A stretch of DNA of 64,000 nt, from contig JADWOT020000008.1 of the NCBI GenBank assembly GCA_036345935.2, positions 13,699,733 to 13,763,732 on the forward strand, written 5' to 3'. Shown in pieces: positions 38,111 to 52,700 of the stretch; the first letter of the stretch is position 1, and every line of letters starts with the position of its first letter. This DNA is from Taenia hydatigena (taxonomy: Eukaryota > Platyhelminthes > Cestoda > Cyclophyllidea > Taeniidae). The notes beneath the pieces were generated by a model. It had not been told where the DNA came from and searched no databases. It worked only from the letters and a program-made list of their open reading frames with translations. Both the position numbers and the translations under genes were made by a program.

Positions 38111-41100
38111 CATCGCACGACAGTGAAGATGGTGTGCATTGGAGCTTGTCGTGGTGGTCTTTGAAACATTTGTAAAGCCTGGAGGCCGAGTGAAGGATAG
38201 TTACTTCTTCTTTTCACTTAAGGGGTAGTGGTTTTAACATTTAAAAAACCCGTAATTTTGCATTGCTTCCATTTACAGCCTTTAAAAATTGTTGCACTGG
38301 CATTTAAATTGCATTTAAATTACACATAATTCCTTGGGTGCATAATTTAGTCAAACTGCGTGGAAACACCGGCTTCATTGTCTTGATGTCGTTTGATGTT
38401 TGACGTAAAATCCCTAGTTCCATCTTTGCATGGTTTTGCCATGGATGTATCATTTTGAGTTTATGGTTTCCGAATTTCACTAGCTACCTAAATGATGGCT
38501 CTCGATTGTCAGTGTTTTATGGCAGCTGCTTCACTGACCCCAATAACAGATTTAGAAGACTGGTTTTTAATAAGGACTGGTTTTCTACCATTTAACTAGT
38601 TGGTCTTTATTTGACATATCTTTGTTTTGGCTGAAGTTAAATGTTTTGTCAAATCCCTTTGCAAGCAAGATTCTTTAAAAACGCCTATGGTAGCAGTGTT
38701 TATGAATGCCAGATAAACTAGGAAGTCTCCTTGGCTTTTTGAAATTTAGGTTGGTCTTAGCAGGCAGAAAGGTGCTCATTGGTAGCTGTTTAACTGCACA
38801 CGCGATGAAGTAAGTCCTCATAAATTCTCAATTCACCAGGCGAAATTCCTAGCCAAAATAAATTATCAGAGAAGAATTGAACTTGAGTTTCTGGTGGAGT
38901 GGATTATTACTTGAATGCTGATCTTGTATCACAAATTAAGATGGAAATCTAAAATCGATTTGAATGCTACTAGTGCGACAGATCAACTACCCTCAAGGCC
39001 ATGAATCATTTTGCAAAACTGATATGGACTAAGAAGAGTGAGCTGTAGAATTAATCGGCAGTCCACTACACAGCGTCAACACCTAAAATGCATAATTCAA
39101 ATTGGCCTTTATGCGAAAAAGGAAAAGACTTAAAAGCACACCGGCAGGAGCTATGGCGGTGTTTAAGGCCTGGAGCCTAAAATAGGTATACTAATGGAGT
39201 GCTTCAGCTGAACTTTTAATCCTTTCCTTCCACAGCTTCTCCACCCATTGCAGGTATCGCGTTCTGCACACTCAAGGAATTTTCATTCCTAGCAAAGCCT
39301 TGGGTAAATACACTGCAATTACTTGAGAACGTGAAAATAAACAAACAATCAATCTAATGTGTGTGCATATCGAAGCCAATGCTCTGGTTTGTGACTCTGA
39401 CCACAAATACCTTCACACTTAACACTCGTTCAAACGACTCAAAAGAGTAAATAGGCGCATTTTACTATACCCTTGGGGGATATTGATGAGCAATTTGGAG
39501 CCTCTAAAAGCGTCTATCATTGACCCGCAATTAGCGGATTGTTGAGGGTGATGGGTAAGTACTTGAGCAACTTCATGAACACACCGCTGGTGAGGACACA
39601 GGGAGCCAAATTTTCTAAAAGCTTGTTTTAAAAGAGGCAAAAGAAAGGAAAAACAAGTACAAAATTACTTATTTTGAACTGAAAGTAGCTAAGCATGCGT
39701 GCTTGAATAAATAAAAGCAAAGCATTAAGGCAGATGACCATAGTGGCAGACCTACAGCAAGGGATAGGGAACGGCTTGTTACCTGCGCCATAAGAGATAC
39801 TTCTAGTATTAGAGGCCGCATATCCTTATCTGGTCAAAATAGGTGATTCTGAAGTACTGAGGTGGAAAAATACTGCCTTCGCTGTTGTCTCAGCTTGAGT
39901 TACTTCAAGTTGTGCCGCTACATCCTACATGCTAAAGCTTGTGCAGTAAAGTCCAAATGGAACGCTTCGAGAGGCGACGATGTTTGTGGAAATGGAGTTG
40001 AAACTAATCAATATTTTCGACCTAGAATAATAAAAAGCAATGCACACGTCTCAATAGGCACCTTAGAAATTCCTAATAATTTTGCATCAAAATATGCCTT
40101 TATAAAATTTCAATATTTATCACAAATTGCAGAACCATGCAAATTTGCGTGTCAAAATTCACCGAAGGCCGTTGTTCTACATAGTTTGCCTAATCGAGCA
40201 TTTTTGGTCTGAAAATGCAGAGCGTACAAACACGTTAATTCTATGCTTTTTTTGGTACATCTATAAAATGTTTTAAAAGTCATAATTTTGGTTGCCCTAT
40301 ATTCAGGAAGTAGCTTTTCTTTAATTCGTAGAATTAACATTCACTGTTTTGTAATCGCATATCAAAAGGATGTTTAGAAAGGCGTTAAGGAAAGTTGTCA
40401 GCCTCATACTTAGGCGTCAGTTTGTTGGCCAGTAAGCTAAATTGTGTGCTCAGTATGATTTTGCTGCGCAAAATGTAGAAGTGGGGACCATTGAGGCACA
40501 TTGTCTGCAAATTCGTGTTAATGCCCCCTAATGGTTTCCACAAGATGTTCTTGTGACCCTTTTCTCGGGCAATATTAAGCCTTCAACTAGGTAGACGCAT
40601 CACTCAGGTCGATAAGTGGTCCGATTTGTCACTGGAAGGGATACGACAACAACTCAGAAGTGAGACATCCTCATTGCAGTGAAATGGAAGTATCAAAGAA
40701 TTCCTGATTGGGTCAGGAAGATATTGTCGCTTCTACTGTAAGCGCTCTGTGCAAATTTTAGCTGAACGTAGCTGGAGTTTTTCGGGTTAGCAGGCCGAAT
40801 TGAATCTGGGTGGCATAAAATACGAGGAAAGAAATGCAGGGCCCATTGGACGGCACCATACGAAGTTGGTGACTCACGTGCGTTTGTTACGATGCAGAAG
40901 CTTAGGTCCTTGTATGCGCTTTGAAGGATCGATGCGATAGCGCGTTATACGTTTAAATCTGCATCTAGTGTGTCGGACGTTTGATCATTTGATGACTCTA
41001 TAAGCCCTACTAATTGACAATCAGTGGAATAGGTTATTGGAGATGCAAAATCATTCTAATAATCCGTCAACCCTCATCTATTTAGTTTTTTATATTGTAC

Positions 41101-44100
41101 ATTCAAGAATGTTTTACGCACTTAATTTTGGTGCAGTAGTTTCTAACTGCGCTCTCATGCCCATTCCACTAACCTTCAAAAACCTAATTCTATCTTTTGT
41201 ATTGTCCTTAGAAGTGAATAAAGTGTTTTAGGTCTTCGCTTATTCACAGCGAACGCCCTTATATCAAGGACGTGATTGGAATTGCATTTGCTAAACCAGT
41301 AGAGATAGACTCCTTTGACATTTTGGGTTACGGACTTTGAAATTAAACCTCTTTCAGTGATCTTGCTGGGCCTGCTTTTCTTCGTGATTCTGGGTCTCGC
41401 CTCAACCAATTTTATCAGTAACTGACACTCATTCCTCTTATTGCTACAACTAAAAGACAATTATAATATTTTTTGGGAACTACTGGACAGCCGGCTGTTA
41501 ACTGTACATAGTGGTTGTTTTGGACTACCTTATTTGGTATACTGGTCTTACTCTCTGAAGTAGAATCCGTAGTGAGAGATGATGAGAATTAACCTCCGGA
41601 AATATTTTAGTAGCGTCAAATAGGCACGGTCATAGACTCACAATCATTAAATCTAATGGGTATTGAATGCACTTTAGCATCAAGCGGAATGAGTAAATTG
41701 CACCCCATTCTATCGAAACGCGATGCAGTTATCTCCATTCCTCTACTAGCATCGCTAACCTCGTCACATTTTCGATTACTTCTTTTGGGTACGTGCAGTA
41801 ACAGTCTTCAGAAATAGTTCGCACCTAAGTTTTTGAAGGTGAGAGTTCTTTGTAGACAGCGTTTTGACGCTGTGTAAACTTTTGTCAAGATTTTAGGCCG
41901 CAAGATAGCCTACAATAAGACTGTTGGGTTAAGGTAGGGGATCTAGTGTTATGCGCACCATCTGGGGGTCGATTGCTTCAAGTTTTACGTCCTGGGAACA
42001 CAATTTAAAATGCATTGTTTTTTTCATAGCTGGTGGGAAGTCGATACATGCTCCTAGACATGTATTGAGTGAATACAAATAGGTGCGGAATGTTTAATCA
42101 TCAAAAATGAATGTATAAGTGTTCACTGTATAATTTGTCGAAGATGACATTGAGTAGTTGGGTAAAAGGCAGATCCGAATAGCTTGCTTTAAGTACCGGG
42201 CAAAGCAAGTTGATGCGGCGTGAATGCATGTTACCAACGGTCCCAATCCCTCTAAATGATGCCTCCCATTTCGCGGATCGCGTTTTTTAGGATCGTCACA
42301 CCTCAATGTAACCCCTAGTAAGAAATAAATACTACAGAATCAATACCAAGCTCATTCAGGAAAATCAGGGTCGCAAATACATGTTGGCAGATAACATATG
42401 CCAAAAAGCAAGACGAAGAAAATAAAGCACTCTGTTCTTAATTACGCATATCGTTGCTGCCAGTGATGCATGATAAGCCTTCTTTTGCTTCTATTTTAAA
42501 CAGTTTTTCGTGACCTCACTAAATCTTTCAATCTAAAAATAGAAGAATGGGCCCATAAAATAAAAAAGTTCGAAAATCTGCATAATACTGGATAACCACT
42601 GATTATACTTCAGCACTTCAAGTAGTCTAAGAATTTTCATGCACTACGCATAGGGATGATTTCACCCTACTCCTGGCTCCTATTTCCGAACTGTCCATAA
42701 TATCCTAATGGGAGGAATATGCGAGACGTTAAAATAAAAGCCCACGGTGCGATTTATGGAACCATACAACTGCCCGACTAAGCATTTGTAAGCAGGATAT
42801 ATCCCATTTGATAGACTAGTGCTAAAGCGTCACTATTTTGGCTGAATTTTAATTTCTGTAGTAATTTAGAATGCCTCAAAAGAAAACAGTCCACTGATTA
42901 AAGAAGATATATCAAGCCTGCATTCAAAGTGCATGAAAAATGGAAATAATTATTTTCAAATAATTTCAGGGAGAATATGACAAGATCAGCTTAGTCTTGA
43001 TGGGATCGGAAAAAATGACTGGAATGTCAAATGTAAAGCAGATCCCAAAAGCAGAGGTCAAAAATATGTCCTTTACTTCTTCAGTACCCAGAGGGATGCT
43101 GACCTAGCGCAACACAGAGTAAAATTTGCGTGCATCGTAATAAGCCTGTTCAAGCTTTAGACTTCTTTAATCAGCACAGAAGACGACAGTTTTAGTGTCT
43201 CCACATGCATAAAATACTGAGGATTGCACATCTTGCACTTTCGGCTGGCTACCCTATGCATTTGGGTGCTAGTAGACATGTTTATAGATGGGGACGGTTT
43301 TCCACAAACAAATCGCTAAATTTTTCGTTTTTGCAAAACACTCAAGATAACTAACTATTTTACTTTTGACTGTTGGTTGAACAAATGAGATCCTACCCTG
43401 TAATAATCTGAAAGTTGACGATGGCTTAGGCACAGCTAAATTCGTGTTTCCCTGTCCTCATGCACGAACGAGGACACGTCACGCGCATGGGTTCAAAAAT
43501 AAGGCCCGTCTTTCTCATGGCTCTATGACTCCTCTCCATCTAGACCAAACTCGGTGGCTTAGCTAAAGGCTCATGTAGTTAAATAACAGTTTGTATTGTA
43601 GCTATTAGTAAAAAGCGGCATAGAAAATGAGGGGATCATAGTTTTCATAATGTAACTGGCTTTGCTCAGGAAGGCATGATAAGCCTTGCAGTGGCATCTG
43701 ATTTAATTCATTGGTTTAAAACTTGGTGGATGTCAACCATTCTCAGTAGCCAGTAGCCGTCCTTGCAACAGCTTCATCTTGCCTAATCGGTAGGCAGGTT
43801 TAACTTGTTTTGTAGCTACTTTTAAAGTTAACTTCAGTACCTACAGTTCCTTATCTCTTCCCTTCTAGAAACTGGTATCTCTCCTTCGATTCTTAGCCTT
43901 AGCTATACTGCGTGGTGCATGATGGTAGGAATAACCAAGGGATCCCTCATGCCAGTTTCACTGCCACTCATTTCTTTGCCGTAGTTATGGCACAGGGAAT
44001 GCCAACCTGTATGATTTCCTTTGGTCGTTTTACGGCAAGCCCATCAATTAAAACAGGCGTTTTAAGGAGCAATTGCAGTGCACGATTCGGCTCTAGGAGG

Positions 44101-47100
44101 TTTTCATAGCAGTTAAACAGATGGCGCACAGTTGGGACATAAGTACAAGCTTTAATATATGGTTCTTCTTATGGTTTTATACTTTGACTTCTGTGTACGC
44201 ATACCATCGTCCATTGTGAATTTTTTCTCTTACCGACCTCTGCTTTCGTCTGTTGGGCATAGTGCACTCTTATCTAATTAAGAGTGATGGGCAAATATGT
44301 CTTCCACTTTCTCCGCAACAACTGCAACCAGCTCTTATTTGTACACTTCAGAGCCTAAAAACATAAGAAAGCGATTCTAAAAGATGAGGAAATTTTCATG
44401 AAGAAATTCCCATGTCACTGCTTAAATGGCAGTAGAATACAAGCATTCCAATCGAAATGCTGCTTCGTGAGCAAGCTTATGCTACACTACTGTTCGTAAT
44501 TTTTGATCTTAAGCTCCAGAACGGTATTAAATCTGTATTTATCAATTCTCTAATAATGTGGTGAGAAGTGACATAAATTCTACTCTTGGGCTATTTTTCT
44601 TCGCAGCTTTACCTTGTAATTTCCTAAGAACTAGTGCCAACCCATTCATATGCAAAGGCGGAGGGTTTTTTGCTTACTATCGCATGAATTGAGGCATTTG
44701 CAGAAAGATCGCTAAAGATAGCTGAGCGGAAGCTTAATAAAATCGAAAGAAACTGTCAGAACCACAAAGAAAACTTGCTCATCTTTGTTCATGTCAGTGC
44801 TTTAAGCAAGAAAACACATGCAAGAAAACACAGTAGAAGATTGTATGAAGGGTTTCGAGCTGTCCCATGTCCAGTCAGTTTCGTTTGGTCGACAATGGTG
44901 CAAGGGTATAATGACCATACTACTTAGTTCGAGTCGACGAAAAAAGGGATAGCAAGTTGGTTCTGAAGAGCAAAATTTTCTCAATAAACCACTTGTGGAT
45001 GCTGGCTAACAATAGTACGAAGAGGGACGATCTAACGACAGGTTTTAATGAGTCGTGTTAACAAAAATTTGTTAGCCAAGATGATAGCACACCATTCTGA
45101 AGCTGGACGCTTAAATTACCCCACCCAACTATGTATTTATGCTCTTTTACTAAGAATTTCCCATTGAAAATCACAGGCTAGTTGCAAATCACTTTGATGG
45201 TGGTGGTGCTGATGAGGATTTTTTAGTTGTATCGATCGTTCAAAATAAGAGGGTCTGGAATGTCTGCTTGATTGCTCTTCTTAGACAAGAAGCAACTGGT
45301 CAATATAAATCGCCTGACAAAACAGTTGTCATCGAGTTCCAATATGAGAAAAGCAAACTCTGTCCTTTGCTCTGAGTTCAATAAACCACAAGTAAATCAT
45401 GACTCTATCTAGTTATTGTGCTGTCCCAAAGAGTATGAAAGCTAAGGATGAGGGGTTAATCTCGTGTTCACTACACCCGGATCTGCCTCATCTATAACAA
45501 GATGCAAGCCAACGAAAAAACTAGCTCTAACCATCAAGTTCATTAACTACCTTTTTTCCTCTAGTATCCGTGTGCCAATGCATATGCGCTCAGTTTGCCT
45601 GGCTTCAAACATTCGCATCTATAAAATAAGAATAGCCTCTAAATGGAATAATTCGCTATACCTTATTCAAGACACTCCAAATTATTCGTTTAATTAACCA
45701 CGCGCCCAATATTTGTGATGTCATTAACTTTGCACACTTGCATCAGCAACTTGACTTAAGCGCATTTTTACCATATGGTTCAATTATGTACTGTATGATT
45801 AGTCGATGGAATGCTCAAATGTTTTCGCTATGCCTAGCGCATGTAGAGTTTAGCAAACATGGTAGAGTAACATCCCAAGCTTGAGCGTGACCTACCGTTT
45901 GTGAGCGTAGAGTTTTTTAATTTCATTAAAGCACTTGTGAGCCATTTTCAAAAGCGTCGAGATGTTGAGTTGCTTTGTCGGGGATTCGAATGACTGAGAT
46001 TGTCTCTGCGCATCGTTTTGGATCGTAACTTACAATAAAAGGTATTAAGTGGCAAAGCGTTAATCAGGCAATGGACTGCTTTAGCAGTCGCTCATGTATT
46101 TGCTAAACCGATGTAAAGGAAAATGGATGCACGAAGGCCAGTAAGAGCAGTGATATAAAGTATCGTAGGGTAGTGCAAAAGAAGGTAAAGAGAAGAATTC
46201 GTGCAGTCATTGTACCAGAATCATCACATTTTATGGAGGTGGGGATGGTGACTAGGTGGAATTATGTAGTAATGCACAGTAGAGTGTAAGGAAAGGAGAA
46301 GACAGCGATCAAACGAGTGGTACAATTGCTGAAGGAATGATCTATACTTTGCCCTCAGTCCATTATTCGACCTTGCTTCGGTTTTCATTCCTGATTAAAG
46401 CAGTCCTATCATACTGGTATTTACAAATTAAAAAGTGGTACTGCAATGATGTATCGGCACTGCGTCCCTTCCACTCAACCATCCATTCATACAAACCGTC
46501 AGTACTGCTAGACTAAGCACCTACAAGATGATGTATGCCGTGCCCATTTATTGAGTAGGCAAAAAATAAATGCATTGTTCTTCTTTGGTTTCTTTCGATA
46601 TTATGGATAGGATGATGGCGCCAAAATGGCATAATGGGCGAGAATATGAGATGGGGGTGACATAGGATTTATCAGTACCTACTTCTCCTAGACGCAACTG
46701 GTTACAAGGTAAGTAAATCTAAAGCTAAGCGGCAAAAAACTTAAACATTTGACCAGGCTACCTTTTTGCTGCAATCGTAAGATTCCATTCAGTTAGCAAA
46801 AGGAACTTGCACTGCCATCTGTATTAAAGTTATCCTTTTTCGATTTATTGGGCATATCAAGGTTTCCAGGCAAATACTTGGTGGAGTGGCTTTAGAGTAG
46901 ATGTCGTCATAACGAAGGCTAACAGAAATGGCAAATACGGTAGCTTTGTATCAGAATTTTACTAAGAACAAGCTAAAACTACAAGGAGGATGACATCGTG
47001 CAAGAGACGGCAGCATGTGTAAAAAGTCATGCTGTTTTGCTCCATGTCCAAATGGAATTCGCATCACGAAGCAAGCTTCTTAGCGCCTATCTTGACCAGA

Positions 47101-48457
47101 TTCATGCCATCAGATTGCAGCATGAGAAGAACCACTTTTAACACCTATTTACTGATGGAAAATCGCATTAATTTGACACTTATTTAATCCTGATCTTGTG
47201 GGCTCTGCATCTCCTACATCGGTTGGGATCTAATGGACAAAATGGATCGCCTCCGATGCCACTACGTTTCATCAAATTTACGAAATCAACTCAGTAAAGC
47301 ATGCTGATAAAAGTGAGAGGTAAGAAGTAGGGAGGAGATGAGCAGCTGTGTAGGTTGTTTGGGTTCATTGCTGTCTTTTTGACGCAAATAAAGCCACCTT
47401 CCGCAAACAGCTTAACCCCAAGAGACAACATCCCTTTATCAAAACATTACTGAATGAAAAACAACTTCATTTATTGTGTCAGCTTTCGCATGAAATTTGC
47501 ACACCAGGTTAAGTTGTGTAGAAGTGCCAGCAGAATTGAATGGAGCAATAGAGGACAAAAGGACTGGACAGTAAGATGAAGCGGGAGTCAGTAGGTAAAG
47601 TGAGGCAGAGTGGACTAGCGATTGCGAGCTTTACATCACCGTCACTTGAGCCTGTGCTAACCCAGACCGGCGTAGCACAGTCTCAGTGGCGGCGAAAAAT
47701 TAGAGATTTATACCAAGTGCAGTCACCAACACCCTCTTTTCCAATGGTTTTTATCCATCCCAGACACTTCTCTTATGGTTCTTCCACCCATTGTACCCTT
47801 GAGAATGCATGCATGCGCGTTAGCGATTTGCACTGCAGACGGCCATCTGCCTATTGTGTCGCTTATGCTCATTCTTTGTCATTTTAGTCATCTATGCACC
47901 TGAATCATCGCGGAAACTAGTGAGAATGAGTATCTGCTATTCAGTCGCTAGTATAAGTTTGCTGCGTATATGTATATATGATAATTACTGCCGCCTTCTG
48001 CCCTTATTTTCTGCAAGCTTTTATCTCTCCCCTAACTACCCAGTCATCATGCCAAATACTTAGCCTCTTCATATCAATTGGGCCCTTTTTCACACCCATC
48101 CATTATTTTCCGTCCACAGTTCTATTTGTTTCTTCCATTTAATATTTTGTATGCACTTATTCTTTACGGATTCATCTGTCAGCTCGAATATTTGCTTTGT
48201 CCGCACGCTATTTTTGATTCCGACCATTTAATTCTTCTGATCGAATAATGTGGTTGGTTTTGTTTTAACTTTTCTGATGGCATTCTTGAAATAGTCACAT
48301 TTTTGAGATTTGCATTTATTGACAGCAATACACTCGTTCTGGCGCACCCTAAATCTTAGTATTTGAACTCAATCCCCTACTATTTAAGCGACTAATCACT
48401 TTCACGTGCAATACTGATCAGGTAATAAATGATAGCAGTTATAGTCAAGTTCTCATT
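38111..48457. other. No gene recognised between zinc-finger copies 1 and 2
   Basis: About 10 kb of AT-rich sequence. GCATTTAAATT is repeated back to back at 38300-38321. Several open frames exceed 90 codons (39862-40212 plus, 41176-41460 minus) without motifs or a paralog in the window. A minus-strand frame ending near 43974 reads ALQLLLKTPVLIDGLAV and is protein-like, but I cannot name it. Confidence 0.4.
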
Positions 48458-48463
48458 TTTATT
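48458..48463 (-). promoter_or_regulatory. Poly(A) signal of zinc-finger copy 2
   Basis: AATAAA on the minus strand, about 405 bases after the stop of zinc-finger copy 2, at the place equivalent to that of copy 1. A 120-codon open frame overlaps this 3' region (48754-48392), but the homologous part of copy 1 has several stops, so it is taken as untranslated. Confidence 0.6.
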
Positions 48464-48867
48464 GAGGGCAAATCTACTAGATAAGCACATAGCTGGGTAC
48501 GCGTCCGTGAGGAGTAAGTCAACACAGCTTGATGGATTGAACTGAAACGCAGAAAATGAGTAGACAATCATCACATTTGCATTCAGATACACAGTGCATC
48601 CAAAATCAGTGACTAGTGAAATCACGCTCAACTCTTGATCATTTAATAGCGCAACGTCGATGTCTATTACAATCCAAACTGCTGAAGAAGTTTGCCTTGC
48701 CATGCCAACTATGCAATTTTTAACTAGCTTTGCATAGTCAGATTCGCAGTTCATTGACCGTCACCCCGCAGAGAATGCTCCCAACTCACTGAGCCATCAA
48801 CCCCAATTGAAAAAGAAAACTTACAAAACTTGCATGTTTTGCTGATGTAATAGCACTTACTCGCATT

Positions 48868-49778
48868 CTATCCATATATTGCAAGCCAAACGTCTGTAAT
48901 GCAGGAAAAGTTAAGCTTCAGACTAAACAATTATTGTAGAATATGTCTGACAACTAAAATGATACCCACAGTAGTGATTGAAGCGCATGTGTTCTTCTAA
49001 TGCGTCCAAATCAGGAACAGATGCGCAGCATTCTGTGCAGAGAAGGCACATTTCTGAATTCCTTACCGGTACGACTGCGGTATAGTAAAATGATGCACAC
49101 ATTTAAGGAGGTTTTGTGTGAGGTATAAAAGCTGTGGCTATGGGGCAGAGCACGCACTAAATTAATCAAAGGCTACTGAACACAAACTTACAGAGATGGG
49201 CTGCGATGAAATGAAACAGAAGCGAATCAAAGTCTCCAAAAATACGGGCACACAAGTTGCACACATTGTGATTCCAGACTGCCTTTGATTTTCAAAAGAA
49301 AGTGATAGTTTTAATTCTGGCATATGTAATGATAAAATGAGGGAGTAATGGAGGATAATGCAACTTTGCTTACGTTTTTGGTGCCGTAAGAGCAGTCCAA
49401 GGGTCTCGTAGGTCCCTGGGCAAAGTGGACATCCGAAATTTGCAATAACTGAAACGCATAAACTATGTGCTTACAAAAATGCTAAGAATGTGCTGCAATT
49501 TGCCTAATTTAACCACTTGTTGGGCAAGTTTTGATCATTAGTTTAAAAATTATTCAATTTTCTATGACACAACTGTCCATAATCTAACTTTAAATTCTAT
49601 GCATCAAAATGCATATCCTTACAAAAACCCACTTTGAAAATATATGCATAGAAGTGCACATAGAATAGCATCTTAAAATTGTAATCGATTTACTGTGATG
49701 TGCGCGTTCCCAGTGTTGAAAGCACAAAATGATGCTCTCAACTTCTGCCGAACACATTGTGCATTCGTAAACAGACAT
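48868..49778 (-). CDS. Four-finger C2H2 zinc-finger protein, copy 2
   Basis: Five exons (49778-49694, 49448-49374, 49278-49192, 49074-48970, 48893-48868) have lengths 85, 75, 87, 105 and 26, identical to copy 1, again giving 125 residues and TAG. All introns are phase 1 with GT-AG ends. Finger 1 is CTMC-x12-H-x4-H; 2 starts CPLC and closes across the intron (RHQKLWNH); 3 is CNLC-x12-H-x4-H; 4 is CTEC-x12-H-x4-H. The last exon adds YVWLAIYG, matching VWLA in copy 1. By hand count, 12 of 28 residues agree in exon one and 13 of 24 in exon two. All zinc-binding residues are kept while much else has changed, which argues that both copies are under selection. A DNA- or RNA-binding role is inferred from the fold; the target is unknown. 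Confidence 0.88.
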
Positions 49779-52700
49779 TTTGGTAGGAACAAAGGTCAGT
49801 CAGAGCTTACAGAGGATGCAATGAGTAAGCATGCCAACCTCCAAGATCTGTCCCTATGCTTGCACGTGATTAAAACAAAGAGGAGCAGTAGTCACGTATT
49901 TGATTAGGCCTTTGAGCTATGCTGGGATGCGGTTTAGAGTTTACATCACTTTAAATACTTGCTTATTCGTTATTCTGAGACTAGTTTTTCCTGTTAAGGA
50001 TGAAAAATTGCTTTACAAAGGTGTTCTAGTATGCTAAAATATATTGAAACAAACGAACTTCATTTCTTCGTACCCAAGAGAAAAACTGTTTTGCAAATCA
50101 TTAAAGCATTAAATAAAGCAAATGTTATAAACTGTAGTATTAGACAATCTAAAATTTATATCAACTGACTATTTTAATCAAATAGGCAATTCTTTGTTTT
50201 CTAACTATAAATATTGGTTACGAACTTGGATGGCCTGTGCCGAATGAGCTGCTCTATTAGCCATGCCAGTAGTCTCAATCTTTTTATTGTAGCTTTAAAT
50301 GTGCGACTTCAAACGAGTTACAGGTAATGCTGCTGATTGAATTTGGGACTCAGTTAAAAAGCTGCGAGGTGTTTTTACATAATGAATGGCTTTACATTGC
50401 AACCTCACGCAATTAACCTGTATGAATCCTCTGCTCTGGTATTTGCACGTGACGCCGAAGACGCCGAACTTCTTCATGCTTTCCGTCTGTCTTCCTAAAT
50501 CTTTTCATTTTGCTTCTGTGATTTTGAAAACCTGTGTGACTGTTTTTAACGACCGTCTGCGGGTTGATGGCAAATGGTGCATTATGAGGATGTGGTGAGT
50601 AATTTAATGCCAATGAACACCTACGATAACGCAGGTAGTAGGTGGGTGCATCAGCAGATTCTTGATTGATAGTGATTTTGGAGCTTAGTTGGATTTTTCC
50701 ACCAGTGTGGTCCTAATACTCTTACATCGGTAGGACCCTGGCTTTTTTTTCTGCGCTAAATTTACTGCAATTAGTTATGAGCGCGCGGAGGACGAAACTG
50801 CGGGCCCAGTTAAATCACCAGGAAACATAATTGACACCGAAGCCAAGTATGTTTTCAGTCGGAATGGAAATCCATGACCAGAGGGGTTGGTTCATAACCG
50901 TTTTCATTTACAGCTAGAGGTTGATTATGGGCAGCAGGGTCATTGAGTCGTAAAATAAAACGGGGTAGGTAATGCGGCCCATGTTCATTTAAATATCAAT
51001 TATGGTATGATGTAAATCACAATTTATTTTGCATAAAATCTCAAAAGGGCACGCTTAGAGAACTGGAATACATTCGCCTCTCAAAATAAACACGCGAAAT
51101 TTTGGAATTCAAATTATGAACAGCATGATATTGAAGCCGGAAAAGAATGACCTGTTGTAACACGTCGCAGATAAAAGAAAAATACTCTTCAGAAATGCAT
51201 CGTGAGCCAACGTGTGGATTGCCTAAGTTATCTACATAATATTTGCATACTGTGCTATCCTTAATTTGGGCATTTCACATGACCAACACAACGGGATTTT
51301 GGTCACAAGAAGCAAGCCCTTAGCCAAAAAGATATGTACGAAGCCATCTGTCAATTCATCTGGCTGTGAGTAAGTAGAAGTATTTGTTGTATACTCCTTC
51401 CAAAAGTGCATTGAAGTTTTTAGTAATTATGAGATGAAATGATTGTTTTGGTAAACAAACCTAGGACCAATATGCGCCTAGGAGGCACGATGTCTTCTTT
51501 ACACCATAAAATCTCAACCCCTAGGAGGAGTATCCATCAATCTCGCCAAATTCGCCTATTGCCTTGCTAGACATGCTTATCTCTTCCACTGCGGGCTTTT
51601 GAGAAGATGAAAGAAAACTCTCCTACAGTAAAAACATCCTGTGTGCGTGCTTTTCTAACAGTGCTTAGTAGGCCTACTCAAAAATTGGCGCATCTGCTGC
51701 AACGTTTACCATTTCTGCCGTGATTGATCTGCGGGACAGCGCCTACTTTGCCATGCGCATTTCCTTTTCTTTACTGAACGGAACAGTCATGCTGCTGCGG
51801 TATATTGTATTAGTGTTCAACTAAATGAACAATATTCTTCGTTACTTTTAATCGAGAACAATCTTGTTCGGCAGTTCGTGAATTAAACTGACTTACTGCG
51901 CTATGCATAGCAAAACACTTGAGTACTCCATCGATCAATCATACAACACATAAATGAACCATGTGGTAAAAATGCGTTTAATTCAAGTTGCTGGTGCAGG
52001 ACTGTAAAGTTAGTGGCATCACAAATATTTGTCGCTTGGGTAAATTAAACGAGTCCAACTAACTCATAATTTGGAGTGCCTTGAATAAGTTATGGTGAGT
52101 TATGCCATTCGGAGACTACCCCTTGGTCGCCATGCCGATGCGCTTGATTTGCATTGCAGTTGGTGGGCCCACTAAGAGGCTAAAGCATGGAAGCCTTTGG
52201 TATGGACCACCTATTTGTTTGGATGAGATGAAGGCCATGGCGATGGCATGAATGGTTGTTAAGGAGATGCGTGATGAGAAGTGGCATGGATGCCTCCTTC
52301 TTTTTTCTGTTCGTTGAGCGCATTTCTTTCGTGTTTTGCGTTTGTTAATGCCCATTTTTTCTCCTCTTTTTGCGCCTTGTGCCTTGCCTTTTCTTGCAAA
52401 TAATTTTGAATTTTTAACATGTTCTTTGCATTAAATTTTTGATAATTGCTCTCAAGCATTTGCACGGATTAAATGTTTTTCGAATTTGGTCTTTTTTGAA
52501 TGCTTCCAATTGCTTCCTTTCACGTTTGAATATCTCTCGAAAATGGCACTCTTCTTGCCTTTTTTATTGCTAGCATCTCACTTTTTATGTGTTCACTTTT
52601 CTTTTACTCATCGTTGCTTTTCCTTTTTAGGCGCAACACGATCCATTCCTTCCAATTTATAATGATCCTTGGCAAATATAGTAGGTTTTATACCGCTAAA

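Noticed and set aside
40500..44109. Protein-like minus-strand frame ending near 43974 and other open frames
   Set aside because: The stretch LLKTPVLIDGLAV looks coding-like, but it ends in a stop without a donor, has no homologue in the window, and I cannot name a family.
52259..52465. Lys/Glu-rich minus-strand frame resembling a coiled coil
   Set aside because: It mirrors a T-rich, pyrimidine-biased tract on the plus strand; such tracts give Lys-rich frames by chance.
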